From Bacteroidota bacterium (GTDB lineage Bacteria; Bacteroidota; Bacteroidia; M30B66), in the NCBI GenBank assembly GCA_020438185.1, contig JAGQVC010000014.1, positions 1 to 13,644 on the forward strand: DNA of 13,644 bases. Reading direction: 5' to 3'. The notes under the pieces are model-generated. The model searched no databases, had not been told where the DNA came from, and worked only from the letters and a program-made list of their open reading frames with translations. Both the position numbers and the translations under genes were made by a program. Below are positions 5,409 to 13,644 of the stretch, in pieces. Position 1 is the first letter of the stretch, and each line of letters begins with the position of its first letter.

Positions 5409-5801
5409 ATGAACAGACTTAAAAACCAGGCAGAAAAAGAGTCTGCCAAGCCAAAATCCAAACCGGGACCTGTTTCAACCGCACTGCACACGCTGGTTGA
5501 CGGCACTTTGCTTGAATCGATTGCCAAACCGGGGAATATGGCATTTGGCCTGTTCACGCTATTGCTTATCGGCTTGTACATCGCCAATTCATACAGCGCC
5601 GAACGAACCATTAGGAATACCGCAAATGTTGAGAAAGAACTGAAGGAACTTCACAGTGAGTACATCTCGATGAAATCGGATTTGATGTTCCTCTCCAATC
5701 AGAGTCAGGTTGCCGAAAGAGTTGCAGCTCTCGATTTACACGAAGCAAAAACACCCCCTCATAAAATTATTGTTCCCCGTCAGGAAGTTTCGCGTAAGTG
5801 A
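5409..5801 (+). CDS. ftsL: FtsL-like cell division protein (FtsL_2 type)
   Basis: A small bitopic inner-membrane protein of 130 residues. The N-terminal part (1-43) is basic and probably cytoplasmic and is longer than in E. coli FtsL. One hydrophobic segment (about 44-61, AFGLFTLLLIGLYIAN) spans the membrane. A predicted periplasmic coiled-coil (about 63-105, with heptad-like KELKELHSEYISMKSDLMFL) follows. This topology, and the position between rsmH and ftsI, is that of FtsL, which bridges FtsB/FtsQ to the FtsWI synthase. Sequence similarity to proteobacterial FtsL is low, so identification leans on topology and synteny. The gene begins 5 bases after rsmH, and its stop overlaps the ftsI GTG start by 4 bp. 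Confidence 0.85.
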   Translation: MNRLKNQAEKESAKPKSKPGPVSTALHTLVDGTLLESIAKPGNMAFGLFTLLLIGLYIANSYSAERTIRNTANVEKELKELHSEYISMKSDLMFLSNQSQVAERVAALDLHEAKTPPHKIIVPRQEVSRK

Positions 5802-7933
5802 AAGAATCAAAAGACATAATCGTTAGGGCAAGATTCATTTTTATTCTTGCAGCCTTTTTCGGAATCATTATTCTGGGAAAGGCTTTCAGCATTGCTGTGC
5901 TTAACCGCGATTACTGGCTTACCAAGAAAGAGAATCAAACCATTCGTTTCAGGACTATTCCCGCGGCACGCGGAAATCTTTATTCAACCGATGGAAGTTT
6001 GCTGGCTACTTCCCTGCCTATTTATGATGTAAGGCTTGACCTTAAGGCGGAATATCTGGATAAGGTATTTGATAAAGAAGTTGACTCGCTTGCCATTTGC
6101 ATGGCGAACGCCTTTAAAGATAAAACTGCCGCCGAGTATTCATCACGGCTGCGCCGGGAAAGAAAAGCAGAAAACCGCTACTTCCTGTTGCGAAAAGGCA
6201 TTAAGTACAATACCCTAAAACTCATGAAAACTTTCCCAATTCTGCGCTACGGCAGAAACCGGGGAGGAATGATTGTAGAAAGCAGCACCCGACGCGAGAT
6301 GCCTTTCAGACATCTTGCTTCCCGAACACTGGGAACGTACAGGGATACGGAGAAAAACAAGGATAAAAACGTTCTTTCTATTGGAATTGAAGGAGCCTAC
6401 AACGAATACCTGAAGGGTGTTGACGGCAAGCAGCTGGTTGAAAAAATCTCAGGAGGAGTTTGGAGGCCAATCGGCGGTGACGCCGGAATTGAGCCAAAAG
6501 AAGGAAACGACATTGTAACAACGATAGATGTAGCGATACAGGATGTTGCTGAAGCCGAGCTGATGCACCAGCTTCAAAAGCACAATGCAGAACATGGTTG
6601 TGTGGTGTTAATGGAAGTGGAAACCGGCTATATCAGAGCAATTGCGAACCTGGGGCGCACCAAGGACTCTTCGTATTACGAAAACTACAATTATGCGATT
6701 GGCGCGGGTACCGAACCGGGCTCGACCTTCAAACTGGCTTCACTAATGGCCTTATTTGAAGATGGTTTGGCCTCACCGGCCGATGTTTACGACACACATG
6801 GTGGCGTTGTTATGTTTGATAACCGCCGCATGAAAGATTCACATGAAGGTGGTTATGGCAAAATAACATTGGCCGATGCTTTCAGGCTCTCTTCCAATAC
6901 AGCCATTTCGCAAGCTGTACACCGTGGATATTCAAAAAACCCTGGAAAATTCGTTGACCGCATAAAAAGTTTCGGACTCGATAAGCCTCACAGACTTGAT
7001 ATTGCCGGTGAACGCGAGCCACTTGTAAAAACTCCGGGTGAATCCAACTGGTACGGAACTACCCTGCCCTGGATGTCAATAGGATATGAAACACGTCTGA
7101 CACCTTTGCAGATTCTTGCATTTTACAATGCCGTGGCGAATAATGGCAAAATGGTGAAGCCTCAGTTTGTAGAAGAAATTATGCACCGCGGCCAGGTTGT
7201 GGAAAAATTTGAACCTGTAGTAATTAAAGAGTCAATCTGTTCTCAAAAAACCATCGACCAGCTCAAGCCATTGCTTGAAAGTGTTGTGGAAGATGGTACA
7301 GCGAAAAATCTGAGAAACCCCTTTTTCAAAATTGCCGGTAAAACCGGAACAGCCCAGATTGCATACGAAAGCGGCGGGTATGTAAAAGACGGCGTAAGAC
7401 GCTACCAGGCTTCATTCGTGGGTTATTTTCCGGCTGACAAGCCGAAATACTCCTGTATTGTGGTGGTAAGCGCTCCAAACAGTTCGGTTTACTATGGAAA
7501 TCTGGTTGCAGGACCAATTTTTAAAGGCGTTGCCGATAAGGTATATGCAAAAAGTCTGGACATGCAGAATGCCGAAAATGAATTTGATTTCCAGTTGGCA
7601 TCGGCCGCAGGCCTGCACACTCAAAAACGCTGCGTGCACAGAGATGACGTGAAGAAGATTGCCTCGCAAACAGGCGTTCAGGTGCAAACAGAGGGACAGT
7701 CGAACTGGTTTACTGTTTCGCAGGAAAAAGACAAGATTGCTTTTTCGGCCCTTTCGGGCGATAAAGACGAAGTGCCAGATGTAAGAGGAATGGGATTGCG
7801 CGATGCACTGTACATGCTCGAAAACAAGGGAATGAAGGTACGCGTGAATGGCCGCGGACAGGTTAAAACCCAGTCGGTGCGACCCGGAACCAAAGTGAAT
7901 AAAAACATGGTGATTTTGATTGAACTGGCATGA
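5798..7933 (+). CDS. ftsI: Class B penicillin-binding protein FtsI with C-terminal PASTA domain
   Basis: This is the septal DD-transpeptidase that cross-links new peptidoglycan at the division site together with FtsW. The 711 residues comprise a short cytoplasmic tail, one membrane anchor (about 12-34), and the pedestal (about 50-230) with RTIPAARGNLYSTDG. The transpeptidase domain carries catalytic Ser309 in STFK (309-312), SSN (365-367) and KTGT (515-518), all intact. A linker (about 585-655) leads to a single PASTA domain (about 658-711) beginning VPDVRGMGLRDALYMLENKG. PASTA on FtsI/SpoVD-type PBPs is common in Bacteroidota and Firmicutes but absent from E. coli FtsI. The start is GTG, overlapping the ftsL stop (GTGA), and the stop overlaps the murE ATG (ATGA), so translation is coupled on both sides. 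Confidence 0.96.
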   Translation: MKESKDIIVRARFIFILAAFFGIIILGKAFSIAVLNRDYWLTKKENQTIRFRTIPAARGNLYSTDGSLLATSLPIYDVRLDLKAEYLDKVFDKEVDSLAICMANAFKDKTAAEYSSRLRRERKAENRYFLLRKGIKYNTLKLMKTFPILRYGRNRGGMIVESSTRREMPFRHLASRTLGTYRDTEKNKDKNVLSIGIEGAYNEYLKGVDGKQLVEKISGGVWRPIGGDAGIEPKEGNDIVTTIDVAIQDVAEAELMHQLQKHNAEHGCVVLMEVETGYIRAIANLGRTKDSSYYENYNYAIGAGTEPGSTFKLASLMALFEDGLASPADVYDTHGGVVMFDNRRMKDSHEGGYGKITLADAFRLSSNTAISQAVHRGYSKNPGKFVDRIKSFGLDKPHRLDIAGEREPLVKTPGESNWYGTTLPWMSIGYETRLTPLQILAFYNAVANNGKMVKPQFVEEIMHRGQVVEKFEPVVIKESICSQKTIDQLKPLLESVVEDGTAKNLRNPFFKIAGKTGTAQIAYESGGYVKDGVRRYQASFVGYFPADKPKYSCIVVVSAPNSSVYYGNLVAGPIFKGVADKVYAKSLDMQNAENEFDFQLASAAGLHTQKRCVHRDDVKKIASQTGVQVQTEGQSNWFTVSQEKDKIAFSALSGDKDEVPDVRGMGLRDALYMLENKGMKVRVNGRGQVKTQSVRPGTKVNKNMVILIELA

Positions 7934-9393
7934 GACTGCTGAAAGACATATTATATAAGGCAGGCGCTGTTGAAGTGCATGGATCAACCAATCTCGCTAT
8001 TACGTCGATAACTGCAGATTCGCGAAAAGTGACCAGAGACAGTTTGTTTGTTGCTGTTAAGGGTTATACCACCGATGGACATGCGTTTATTGATTCGGCG
8101 GTTGAAAAAGGTGCAATCGCAATTATTTGCGAGACTTTACCCGAAACACGCAGCGAAAAAATTACCTGGGTTGTTGTTGGCGACTCCGCAAAGGCACTTG
8201 GAGTGACTGCGGCTAATTTTTATGACAATCCCTCGGCTAGACTGAAACTGATTGGAGTAACCGGGACAAATGGCAAAACTACCATTACCACTTTGCTTCA
8301 TCAATTATATAGTAACCTCGGTTACAAATCGGGGCTCATTTCAACGGTTAGGAACATTATCGGGCAGGAAATTTCTCCTTCAACGCATACTACGCCAGAC
8401 CCGGTGATGCTGCAAAAGCTGCTCGACGAAATGGTTAAAGCCGGCTGCAGCCATGCCTTTATGGAAGTAAGCTCACATGCCATTGACCAGCAACGAATTG
8501 CAGGTACAGAATTCACTGGTGGCGTTTTCACAAACATCACCCGGGATCATCTGGATTATCATATCACATTCGAGAACTATTTCGAAGCCAAACAAAAGTT
8601 CTTCAATCATTTAAAGGAAGATGCCTTTGCATTGTTTAATGCAGATGATCCGCATGGACGCGAAATGGCTGAGAACACCCGTGCGCGCAAGAAATTCTAT
8701 GGTAAAAGCCAGGCGGCCGATTTCAGCTTCAAGATTCTGGAAAAAGATTTTGAAGGCATGATGCTTCGCATCGATGATAAAGAAGTTTACACGCCGCTTA
8801 TCGGCACCTTTAATGCATCCAATCTTACTGCTGTTTATTCCACGGCGGTATTGCTTGGTCAGGACAAAGTACGCGTGCTTACTTTTCTGAGCAAATTACG
8901 CAGTGTTGAAGGTCGTTTCGAGCATATAAAATCACCCGAAGGGATAACAGCAATTGTTGATTACGCGCATACACCCGATGCGCTAAAAAATGTACTTGAA
9001 ACAATTAAGGAAATCCGCACCGGAAATGAACAGGTAATAACTGTTGTTGGATGCGGAGGCGACCGTGATGCCGGCAAACGCCCTGAAATGGCTTCAATAG
9101 CAGCAGAACTGAGCAACCGGGTAATTCTCACTTCAGATAATCCGAGGAGTGAAGACCCGGAAAGCATCATTGCGCAGATGGCAGCCGGAATTGACGGTGT
9201 TCATTACAAAAAAACCCTTTCTATAACAGATCGCCGCGAGGCTATACGCACGGCTTGCGCACTTGCCGCATCGGGCGACATTATACTTATTGCCGGCAAG
9301 GGTCACGAAAAATATCAGGAAATCAATGGGGTAAAATATCCTTTCGATGATCTCCAGGAAGTAAAACAAACCTTTAATCTCCAGGGAAGCTGA
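7930..9393 (+). CDS. murE: UDP-MurNAc-tripeptide synthetase MurE (meso-diaminopimelate adding)
   Basis: MurE is the cytosolic ATP-dependent ligase that adds the third residue to UDP-MurNAc-L-Ala-D-Glu. The 487-residue protein has the three Mur-ligase domains. An N-terminal UDP-binding part includes TADSRKV (28-34). The central ATPase has the P-loop GTNGKTT (112-118), HTTPDP, EVSSHA (179-184), and Lys221 in YFEAKQKFF at the position of the carbamylated lysine. The C-terminal domain has DYAHTPDALKN and the DNPR motif (403-406). DNPR contacts the diaminopimelate side chain and separates these enzymes from L-Lys-adding MurE, so the cell wall is probably mDAP type. The stop shares one base with the mraY start (TGATG). 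murF does not follow, as it does in E. coli. Confidence 0.97.
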   Translation: MRLLKDILYKAGAVEVHGSTNLAITSITADSRKVTRDSLFVAVKGYTTDGHAFIDSAVEKGAIAIICETLPETRSEKITWVVVGDSAKALGVTAANFYDNPSARLKLIGVTGTNGKTTITTLLHQLYSNLGYKSGLISTVRNIIGQEISPSTHTTPDPVMLQKLLDEMVKAGCSHAFMEVSSHAIDQQRIAGTEFTGGVFTNITRDHLDYHITFENYFEAKQKFFNHLKEDAFALFNADDPHGREMAENTRARKKFYGKSQAADFSFKILEKDFEGMMLRIDDKEVYTPLIGTFNASNLTAVYSTAVLLGQDKVRVLTFLSKLRSVEGRFEHIKSPEGITAIVDYAHTPDALKNVLETIKEIRTGNEQVITVVGCGGDRDAGKRPEMASIAAELSNRVILTSDNPRSEDPESIIAQMAAGIDGVHYKKTLSITDRREAIRTACALAASGDIILIAGKGHEKYQEINGVKYPFDDLQEVKQTFNLQGS

Positions 9394-10631
9394 TGTTCTA
9401 TTACCTATTTGAATACCTCGACAAACATTTTGATTTTCCCGGTGCCGGACTATTTCAGTTTCTTTCATTCAGAGCTTCGCTCGCTTTGATTGTTTCCCTG
9501 CTCATTTCGATGGTGCTTGGTAAACGAATCATTGCTTTTCTGCAGCTTAAACAAGTAGGTGAGATTATCCGCGATCTGGGTCTGCACGGACAAATGAGCA
9601 AGCAGGGAACCCCAACCATGGGAGGTTTGATCATTCTGGCCTGCATCCTGATTCCCACTCTACTGTTTGCCCGCTTGCATAATGTGTACATCCTGATCCT
9701 GATTATTTCGACCATCTGGCTTGGCTTAATCGGGTTCCTTGATGATTACATTAAAGTTTTCAAAAAGAATAAGGAAGGCCTTGCAGGCAAATTCAAAATT
9801 GTGGGTCAGGTTGGGATTGGGCTCATTGTCGGTTCTATGTTGTATTTCCATCCCGACGTTACAATAAGACGGCAAATTGTTGGGACCGATGTTGCCATTG
9901 CAGCAGAGCCTGCCGACATATCAGAGAGGACAGCGAAGTTTGTAGACGCAAAGGCACCAATCACAACTATTCCATTCGTAAAGAACCACGAATTTAATTA
10001 CGCCAAACCGCTTTCATTCCTGGGCGATGGCTACGAGAAATGGGCATGGCTCATTTTCATTCCGGTGGTTATTTTCATCATAACTGCGGTTTCGAACGGT
10101 GCGAACATGACTGATGGTCTGGACGGCCTGGCGGCCGGAACCACAGGTATAATCGGATTTGTGCTGGCCATTTTCGCGTACGTTTCGGGTAACCTAATTT
10201 TTGCCGATTACCTCAACATTATGTACATACCCGATTCGGGTGAAATAGTGGTGTACATGAGTGCCTTTGTTGGCGCTTGTGTTGGGTTTCTTTGGTACAA
10301 CTCATTCCCTGCGCAGATTTTCATGGGCGACACCGGCAGTCTCGCCATTGGCGGAATTGTGGCAGTTGTTGCAATTGCTCTTCGAAAGGAACTGCTTATT
10401 CCAATTCTTTGCGGGATTTACCTTGTGGAGAATCTGAGCGTGATGCTGCAGGTTAGTTATTTCAAGTTCACCAAGAAGAAATATGGCGAAGGGCGCAGAA
10501 TCTTTAAGATGGCTCCACTTCACCACCATTACCAAAAACTTGGTTTCCACGAATCAAAAATCGTTGCCCGCTTCTGGATTGTAGGCGTTGCACTGGCTGT
10601 ACTTACCATGGTAACACTTAAGATGCGATAA
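9393..10631 (+). CDS. mraY: Phospho-MurNAc-pentapeptide translocase MraY
   Basis: MraY transfers phospho-MurNAc-pentapeptide from UDP to undecaprenyl phosphate at the inner face of the membrane, making lipid I. It is a multi-span protein; about ten hydrophobic segments can be traced. Key motifs are intact: the Asp pair in FLDDYIKVF (117-118), NMTDGLDGLAAG (238-249), FMGDTGS with Asp313, and APLHHHYQKLG with the histidine triad 377-379. At 412 residues it is about 50 longer than E. coli MraY. Most of the excess lies in an extramembrane loop around residues 153-210 (DVTIRRQIVGTDV through PLSFLGD), a feature I associate with Bacteroidota MraY. It starts on the last base of the murE stop and ends 2 bases before murD. 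Confidence 0.97.
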   Translation: MFYYLFEYLDKHFDFPGAGLFQFLSFRASLALIVSLLISMVLGKRIIAFLQLKQVGEIIRDLGLHGQMSKQGTPTMGGLIILACILIPTLLFARLHNVYILILIISTIWLGLIGFLDDYIKVFKKNKEGLAGKFKIVGQVGIGLIVGSMLYFHPDVTIRRQIVGTDVAIAAEPADISERTAKFVDAKAPITTIPFVKNHEFNYAKPLSFLGDGYEKWAWLIFIPVVIFIITAVSNGANMTDGLDGLAAGTTGIIGFVLAIFAYVSGNLIFADYLNIMYIPDSGEIVVYMSAFVGACVGFLWYNSFPAQIFMGDTGSLAIGGIVAVVAIALRKELLIPILCGIYLVENLSVMLQVSYFKFTKKKYGEGRRIFKMAPLHHHYQKLGFHESKIVARFWIVGVALAVLTMVTLKMR

Positions 10632-10633
10632 AA

Positions 10634-11977
10634 ATGTCAGATAAAACACAAAAGCTCAGTATACTCGGAGGCGCCGAAAGCGGCGTTGGGGCTGCCATTC
10701 TGGGCAAGCTCAGAGGCTGGGATGTGTTCGTTTCAGACATGGGTAAAATCCGTGAGCAATACAGGGATGAGTTAAACCAATACGCTATTGAGTTTGAAGA
10801 GCAGCAACACAGCCTCGAGCGCATTCTGGGTTCTGACCTCCTAATTAAATCTCCGGGAATACCTGATTCTGCTCCTGTTGTAACCGAAGCCCGCAAGCGC
10901 GGAATACATGTGATATCTGAAATTGAGTTTGCAGGTAAATATTCTCAGGCCAGACATATCACAATCACGGGTACCAATGGCAAAACAACAACTACGCTGC
11001 TCACTTACCATATTCTCAAAAAAGCCGGACTTAATGTAGGGCTTGCGGGCAATGTGGGTAAAAGTCTCGCACGTCAGGTCGCATTGGATAATCGTGAGGT
11101 TTATGTAATTGAGCTAAGCAGCTTTCAGCTGGATGGCATGTACGAATTCAAAAGCGATATCGCGGTACTGCTAAACATCACTCCTGACCACATGGACAGG
11201 TACGACTACCGCTTTAGCAACTATATCTATTCAAAATTCCGCATTCTGCAGAATATGACTGAACAGGATGCATTTATATACTGCTACGATGACCCGGTAA
11301 TTACAGAAACGCTTGAATCGCGCAAAGACCGGGTACAAAAATTCCCTTTTTCGCTTTCAGCGGAAATTCAACAGGGAGCTTACATCCAAACCGAAACTAT
11401 TCATTTCAACATAAACGATCCATTTACTATGTCCATTTTCGACCTGGCCCTTCAGGGCAAACACAATCAATACAACTCTATGGCAGCAGGAATCGCAGCT
11501 CGCGTTCTCGACATCAGGAAGGATGTTGTTCGCGAAAGCCTCATGGATTTTGAGAACATCGAGCATCGCCTCGAATTCGTGACCAAAGTGCATGGCATTG
11601 AATTCATTAACGACTCAAAAGCCACTAATGTAAATTCAACCTGGTATGCGCTTGAAAGCATGAACACTCCTGTAATCTGGATTGCAGGCGGGGTTGATAA
11701 AGGCAACGATTATTCGATGCTGAGCGAGCTTGTTGCTTCGCGGGTTAAAGCCATTGTTTGCCTTGGCAAGGAAAACCAACGCATTCATGAAGCATTTCAG
11801 GGAATGGTCGAACATATTATTGATACACATAGTGCCGCAGAGGCAGTTAAGGCGGCATACCTGCTTGGCAAAAAAGGAGACTCAGTCCTGCTTTCGCCTG
11901 CCTGTGCAAGTTTCGACCTTTTCGAAAACTACGAAGATCGCGGAAGACAATTTAAAAAGGCGGTAAGAGAGCTTTAA
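10634..11977 (+). CDS. murD: UDP-N-acetylmuramoyl-L-alanine--D-glutamate ligase MurD
   Basis: MurD adds D-glutamate to UDP-MurNAc-L-Ala in the cytosol, the step before MurE. At 447 residues it has the normal length. The N-terminal domain opens with LSILGGAESGVGAA, a Rossmann-like UDP-binding start, and contains IKSPGIP (71-77). The ATPase domain has GTNGKTTTT (113-121), ELSSFQLD (160-167), and Lys201 in YSKFRI where the carbamylated lysine sits. The C-terminal domain shows HRLEFV (311-316), NDSKATN (326-332), GGVDKGND, and the MurD signature SPACASFDLFENYEDRG (421-437). It is placed between mraY and ftsW, as in most dcw clusters, with spacers of 2 and 7 bases and no sign of its own promoter. 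Confidence 0.97.
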   Translation: MSDKTQKLSILGGAESGVGAAILGKLRGWDVFVSDMGKIREQYRDELNQYAIEFEEQQHSLERILGSDLLIKSPGIPDSAPVVTEARKRGIHVISEIEFAGKYSQARHITITGTNGKTTTTLLTYHILKKAGLNVGLAGNVGKSLARQVALDNREVYVIELSSFQLDGMYEFKSDIAVLLNITPDHMDRYDYRFSNYIYSKFRILQNMTEQDAFIYCYDDPVITETLESRKDRVQKFPFSLSAEIQQGAYIQTETIHFNINDPFTMSIFDLALQGKHNQYNSMAAGIAARVLDIRKDVVRESLMDFENIEHRLEFVTKVHGIEFINDSKATNVNSTWYALESMNTPVIWIAGGVDKGNDYSMLSELVASRVKAIVCLGKENQRIHEAFQGMVEHIIDTHSAAEAVKAAYLLGKKGDSVLLSPACASFDLFENYEDRGRQFKKAVREL

Positions 11978-11984
11978 TCAAACC

Positions 11985-13133
11985 ATGACCACTCCCAAAA
12001 TATATGTAAAAGGAGACCGCAGCATCTGGATCGTTGTGCTGCTGCTTTCGAGTATTTCGGTGCTTGCTGTTTACAGCTCGACCGGGAAACTTGCATATAC
12101 CGAACAGGGTGGTAACACGGAACATTACCTGATTAAACACGCATTCACTGTCCTGAGTGGTATTTTTCTAATGTACATGACGCATTTGTTCAATTACAAG
12201 GTCTTTTCCAGACTGGGGCAAATCCTCTTGTTTATAGCAGTACCACTACTTGCCATAACACTATTTACGGGTACCAATCTTAACCAGGGTAGCCGCTGGA
12301 TTACACTGCCAATCATTAATCTAACATTCCAAAGTTCGGATGTGGCCAAGCTTGCCCTGATTATGTATCTCGCAAGATTGCTATCCAGAAAACAGGAAAC
12401 GATTAAAGATTTTAAGGAAGGTTTTATCCCTCTCATGATTCCGATCGCAATTGTTTGCGGACTCATTCTACCCGCCAACTTCTCAACAGCTGCAATCCTG
12501 TTTATGACTTCACTCATCATACTTTTTATCGGAAGAGTGAATCTTAAATACATTCTTATTCTCGTAGGCAGCGGCATCATTGCCTTTTCACTATTTATTG
12601 TAATCGCGCTTAACATGAATCTGCCGGGAAGGATCGGAACCTGGAAAGCCCGTGTTGAGAATTTCAGCAAAGGCGATTCACAATCGAATTACCAGGCAGA
12701 ACACGCTAAAATTGCCATTGCCAGCGGAGGTGTAATCGGCGTTGGACCGGGCAATTCCACTCAAAGAAACTTCTTACCGCAATCGTATTCGGATTTCATT
12801 TTTGCCATCATTCTTGAAGAATACGGCCTTTTCGGAGGCATTCTGCTTGTTTTATTGTACATCATTCTGCTGTATCGCATCGTGTCAATGTTGCGATACA
12901 GTCCGCAAACCTTTGCAACCCTGCTCGCACTCGGGTGCGGACTAATGCTGGTATTTCAGGCATTAATCAACATGGCAGTTGCCGTAAACCTGTTTCCGGT
13001 AACCGGACAGCCATTGCCGCTTGTTTCCATGGGTGGAACTTCGGTTTGGTTTACCAGTATTTCCATTGGAATCATACTGAGTGTTAGTCGTTTTTGCAAG
13101 AAAGAGAAAGGAGGTGAACTTGAAACAGCCTAA
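11985..13133 (+). CDS. ftsW: SEDS-family septal peptidoglycan glycosyltransferase FtsW
   Basis: FtsW is the inner-membrane SEDS polymerase that assembles lipid II into glycan strands at the septum and works as a pair with FtsI. The 382-residue protein has about ten membrane spans. The second region contains GSRWITLP (102-109) and FQSSDVAKLAL, the counterpart of the conserved QPSE-type segment. The large extracytoplasmic loop has GTWKARVENF and ends in IGVGPGNSTQRNFLPQSYSD, with Asp270 of SDFIFAI at the position of the essential catalytic aspartate. The C-terminal span contains FPVTGQPLPLVSMGGTS. Members in rod-shape systems (RodA) look similar; location inside dcw between murD and murG identifies it as FtsW. 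The 3' end overlaps murG by 14 bases. Confidence 0.96.
   Translation: MTTPKIYVKGDRSIWIVVLLLSSISVLAVYSSTGKLAYTEQGGNTEHYLIKHAFTVLSGIFLMYMTHLFNYKVFSRLGQILLFIAVPLLAITLFTGTNLNQGSRWITLPIINLTFQSSDVAKLALIMYLARLLSRKQETIKDFKEGFIPLMIPIAIVCGLILPANFSTAAILFMTSLIILFIGRVNLKYILILVGSGIIAFSLFIVIALNMNLPGRIGTWKARVENFSKGDSQSNYQAEHAKIAIASGGVIGVGPGNSTQRNFLPQSYSDFIFAIILEEYGLFGGILLVLLYIILLYRIVSMLRYSPQTFATLLALGCGLMLVFQALINMAVAVNLFPVTGQPLPLVSMGGTSVWFTSISIGIILSVSRFCKKEKGGELETA
13108..13115 (+). promoter_or_regulatory. Strong Shine-Dalgarno site (AAGGAGGT) for murG
   Basis: AAGGAGGT is a full complement to the anti-Shine-Dalgarno core and lies inside the end of ftsW. GGAGG ends 5 bases before the TTG at 13120, which is ideal spacing. 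It decides the murG start: for the in-frame GTG at 13114 the motif would overlap the start codon. No other gene in the window has such a site. Confidence 0.75.
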
Positions 13134-13644
13134 GTTCATTCTTTCGGGCGGTGGAACCGGCGGACATATTTTCCCGGCCGTAGCCATTGCTAACGCACTC
13201 AGGGAAACCTACCCCGATGCCGAGATATTGTTTGTTGGAGCAAACGGTAAAATGGAAATGGAAAAAGTTCCGGCCGCCGGCTACAAAATTATTGGGTTGG
13301 ATATTCGCGGAATCCAGCGTAAGCTGAGTCCGAAGAATCTTACTCTGCCTTTTGTACTGTTAAAAGCATTGCGTCGTGCAGGCAAGATTGTAGATGATTT
13401 CAAACCTGCTGTTGCTATAGGCGTTGGTGGCTACGCCTCAGGAGCATTGCTTTATATGGCGTCCCGTAAAAATGTTCCAACTCTCATTCAGGAGCAAAAT
13501 TCGTATGCGGGTATCACCAATAAAGTGCTTGGCAAGCGGGTAAACACCATTTGCGTGGCATATCCGGGAATGGAGAAATTCTTCCCGGCCTCTAAAATCG
13601 TCCTCAGCGGTAATCCGGTTAGAAAGGACCTGCTGCAGCCCGTT
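13120..13644 (+). CDS. murG: Lipid II synthase MurG, N-terminal 175 residues (cut by window edge)
   Basis: MurG transfers GlcNAc from UDP-GlcNAc to lipid I at the cytoplasmic membrane face, making lipid II. Only the N-terminal, lipid-acceptor domain is in the window. It opens with KFILSGGGTGGHIFPAVAIA, containing the glycine-rich GGGTGGH loop at 10-16. GVGGYASGALLYMA lies near residues 106-119, with IQEQNSYAGITNK after it and SGNPVRKDL near the cut. No ATG gives a sensible start: the frame offers TTG at 13120 and GTG at 13114. TTG is preferred because AAGGAGGT sits 5 bases upstream; GTG would add two residues. The gene overlaps the ftsW 3' end by 14 bases. The frame is open to the last base. 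murC and ftsQ usually come next in this phylum but lie outside. Confidence 0.95.
   Translation, partial: MKQPKFILSGGGTGGHIFPAVAIANALRETYPDAEILFVGANGKMEMEKVPAAGYKIIGLDIRGIQRKLSPKNLTLPFVLLKALRRAGKIVDDFKPAVAIGVGGYASGALLYMASRKNVPTLIQEQNSYAGITNKVLGKRVNTICVAYPGMEKFFPASKIVLSGNPVRKDLLQPV

Noticed and set aside
7412..7987. 191-codon open frame on the minus strand opposite the ftsI/murE junction
   Set aside because: It lies fully antisense to two well-identified genes, crosses their junction, has a low-complexity Ser/His/Phe-rich translation and no recognisable domain; it is a shadow of coding sequence.
12194..12670. 158-codon open frame opposite ftsW
   Set aside because: Antisense to a clear SEDS protein; its hydrophobic composition merely mirrors the membrane-span codons.
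13114..13119. GTG as murG start
   Set aside because: In frame, but it overlaps the AAGGAGGT site, leaving no usable spacing; TTG at 13120 fits better. It remains a minor alternative.
1..13644. Mobile element, CRISPR array, tRNA/rRNA, toxin-antitoxin or defence island
   Set aside because: Every stretch over 300 bases is covered by a conserved housekeeping gene in an intact frame. No terminal repeats, integrase, repeat-spacer pattern or tRNA-like fold was seen, so I do not claim a novel system.

Overview
The window is chromosomal DNA from a member of the Bacteroidota, most likely class Bacteroidia; I cannot place it more finely from sequence alone. Three things point there. The division and cell-wall (dcw) cluster has the Bacteroidota gene order: an FtsL_2-type small protein, an FtsI with a C-terminal PASTA domain, and no murF between murE and mraY. 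Several genes start just downstream of the Bacteroidota -7 promoter element TAnnTTTG. Shine-Dalgarno sites are almost absent, with one clear exception at murG.

Left part (1-3760), housekeeping genes on both strands. A 5'-complete but truncated dnaG (primase) runs leftward off the edge. Divergent from it is a long-chain trans-polyprenyl diphosphate synthase, followed by a separately promoted BrxA/BrxB-family bacilliredoxin. A symmetric stem-loop terminator at 2648-2677 separates the bacilliredoxin from a convergent two-gene unit, an alpha/beta hydrolase and gatC, which overlap by 4 bp.

Middle (3761-4033). A 273-bp AT-rich divergent control region lies between the hydrolase and mraZ. It carries three GTGG boxes at exactly 10-bp spacing just upstream of mraZ, and two 9-bp CTCCCACAA repeats, also at 10-bp spacing but in the opposite orientation, about 90 bp further up. 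Both match the known layout of MraZ operators. A further CCCAC/GTGG inverted pair sits beside the hydrolase promoter.

Right part (4034-13644), the dcw operon: mraZ, rsmH, ftsL, ftsI, murE, mraY, murD, ftsW, murG (murG cut by the window edge). All are on the plus strand with gaps of at most 7 bp or overlaps of 1 to 14 bp, so they are probably co-transcribed and translationally coupled. MurE and MurD add meso-diaminopimelate and D-Glu to the UDP-MurNAc peptide. MraY and MurG build lipid I and lipid II. FtsW polymerises and FtsI cross-links septal peptidoglycan, with FtsL as divisome scaffold. The nearby polyprenyl synthase more likely makes a quinone side chain than the cell-wall lipid carrier.

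I see no mobile element, CRISPR array, RNA gene or defence locus, and no candidate for a wholly new system. The most informative non-coding signals are the two oppositely oriented MraZ-type box arrays, a near-perfect palindrome between dnaG and the prenyl synthase, and the lone strong ribosome binding site in front of a TTG-start murG.
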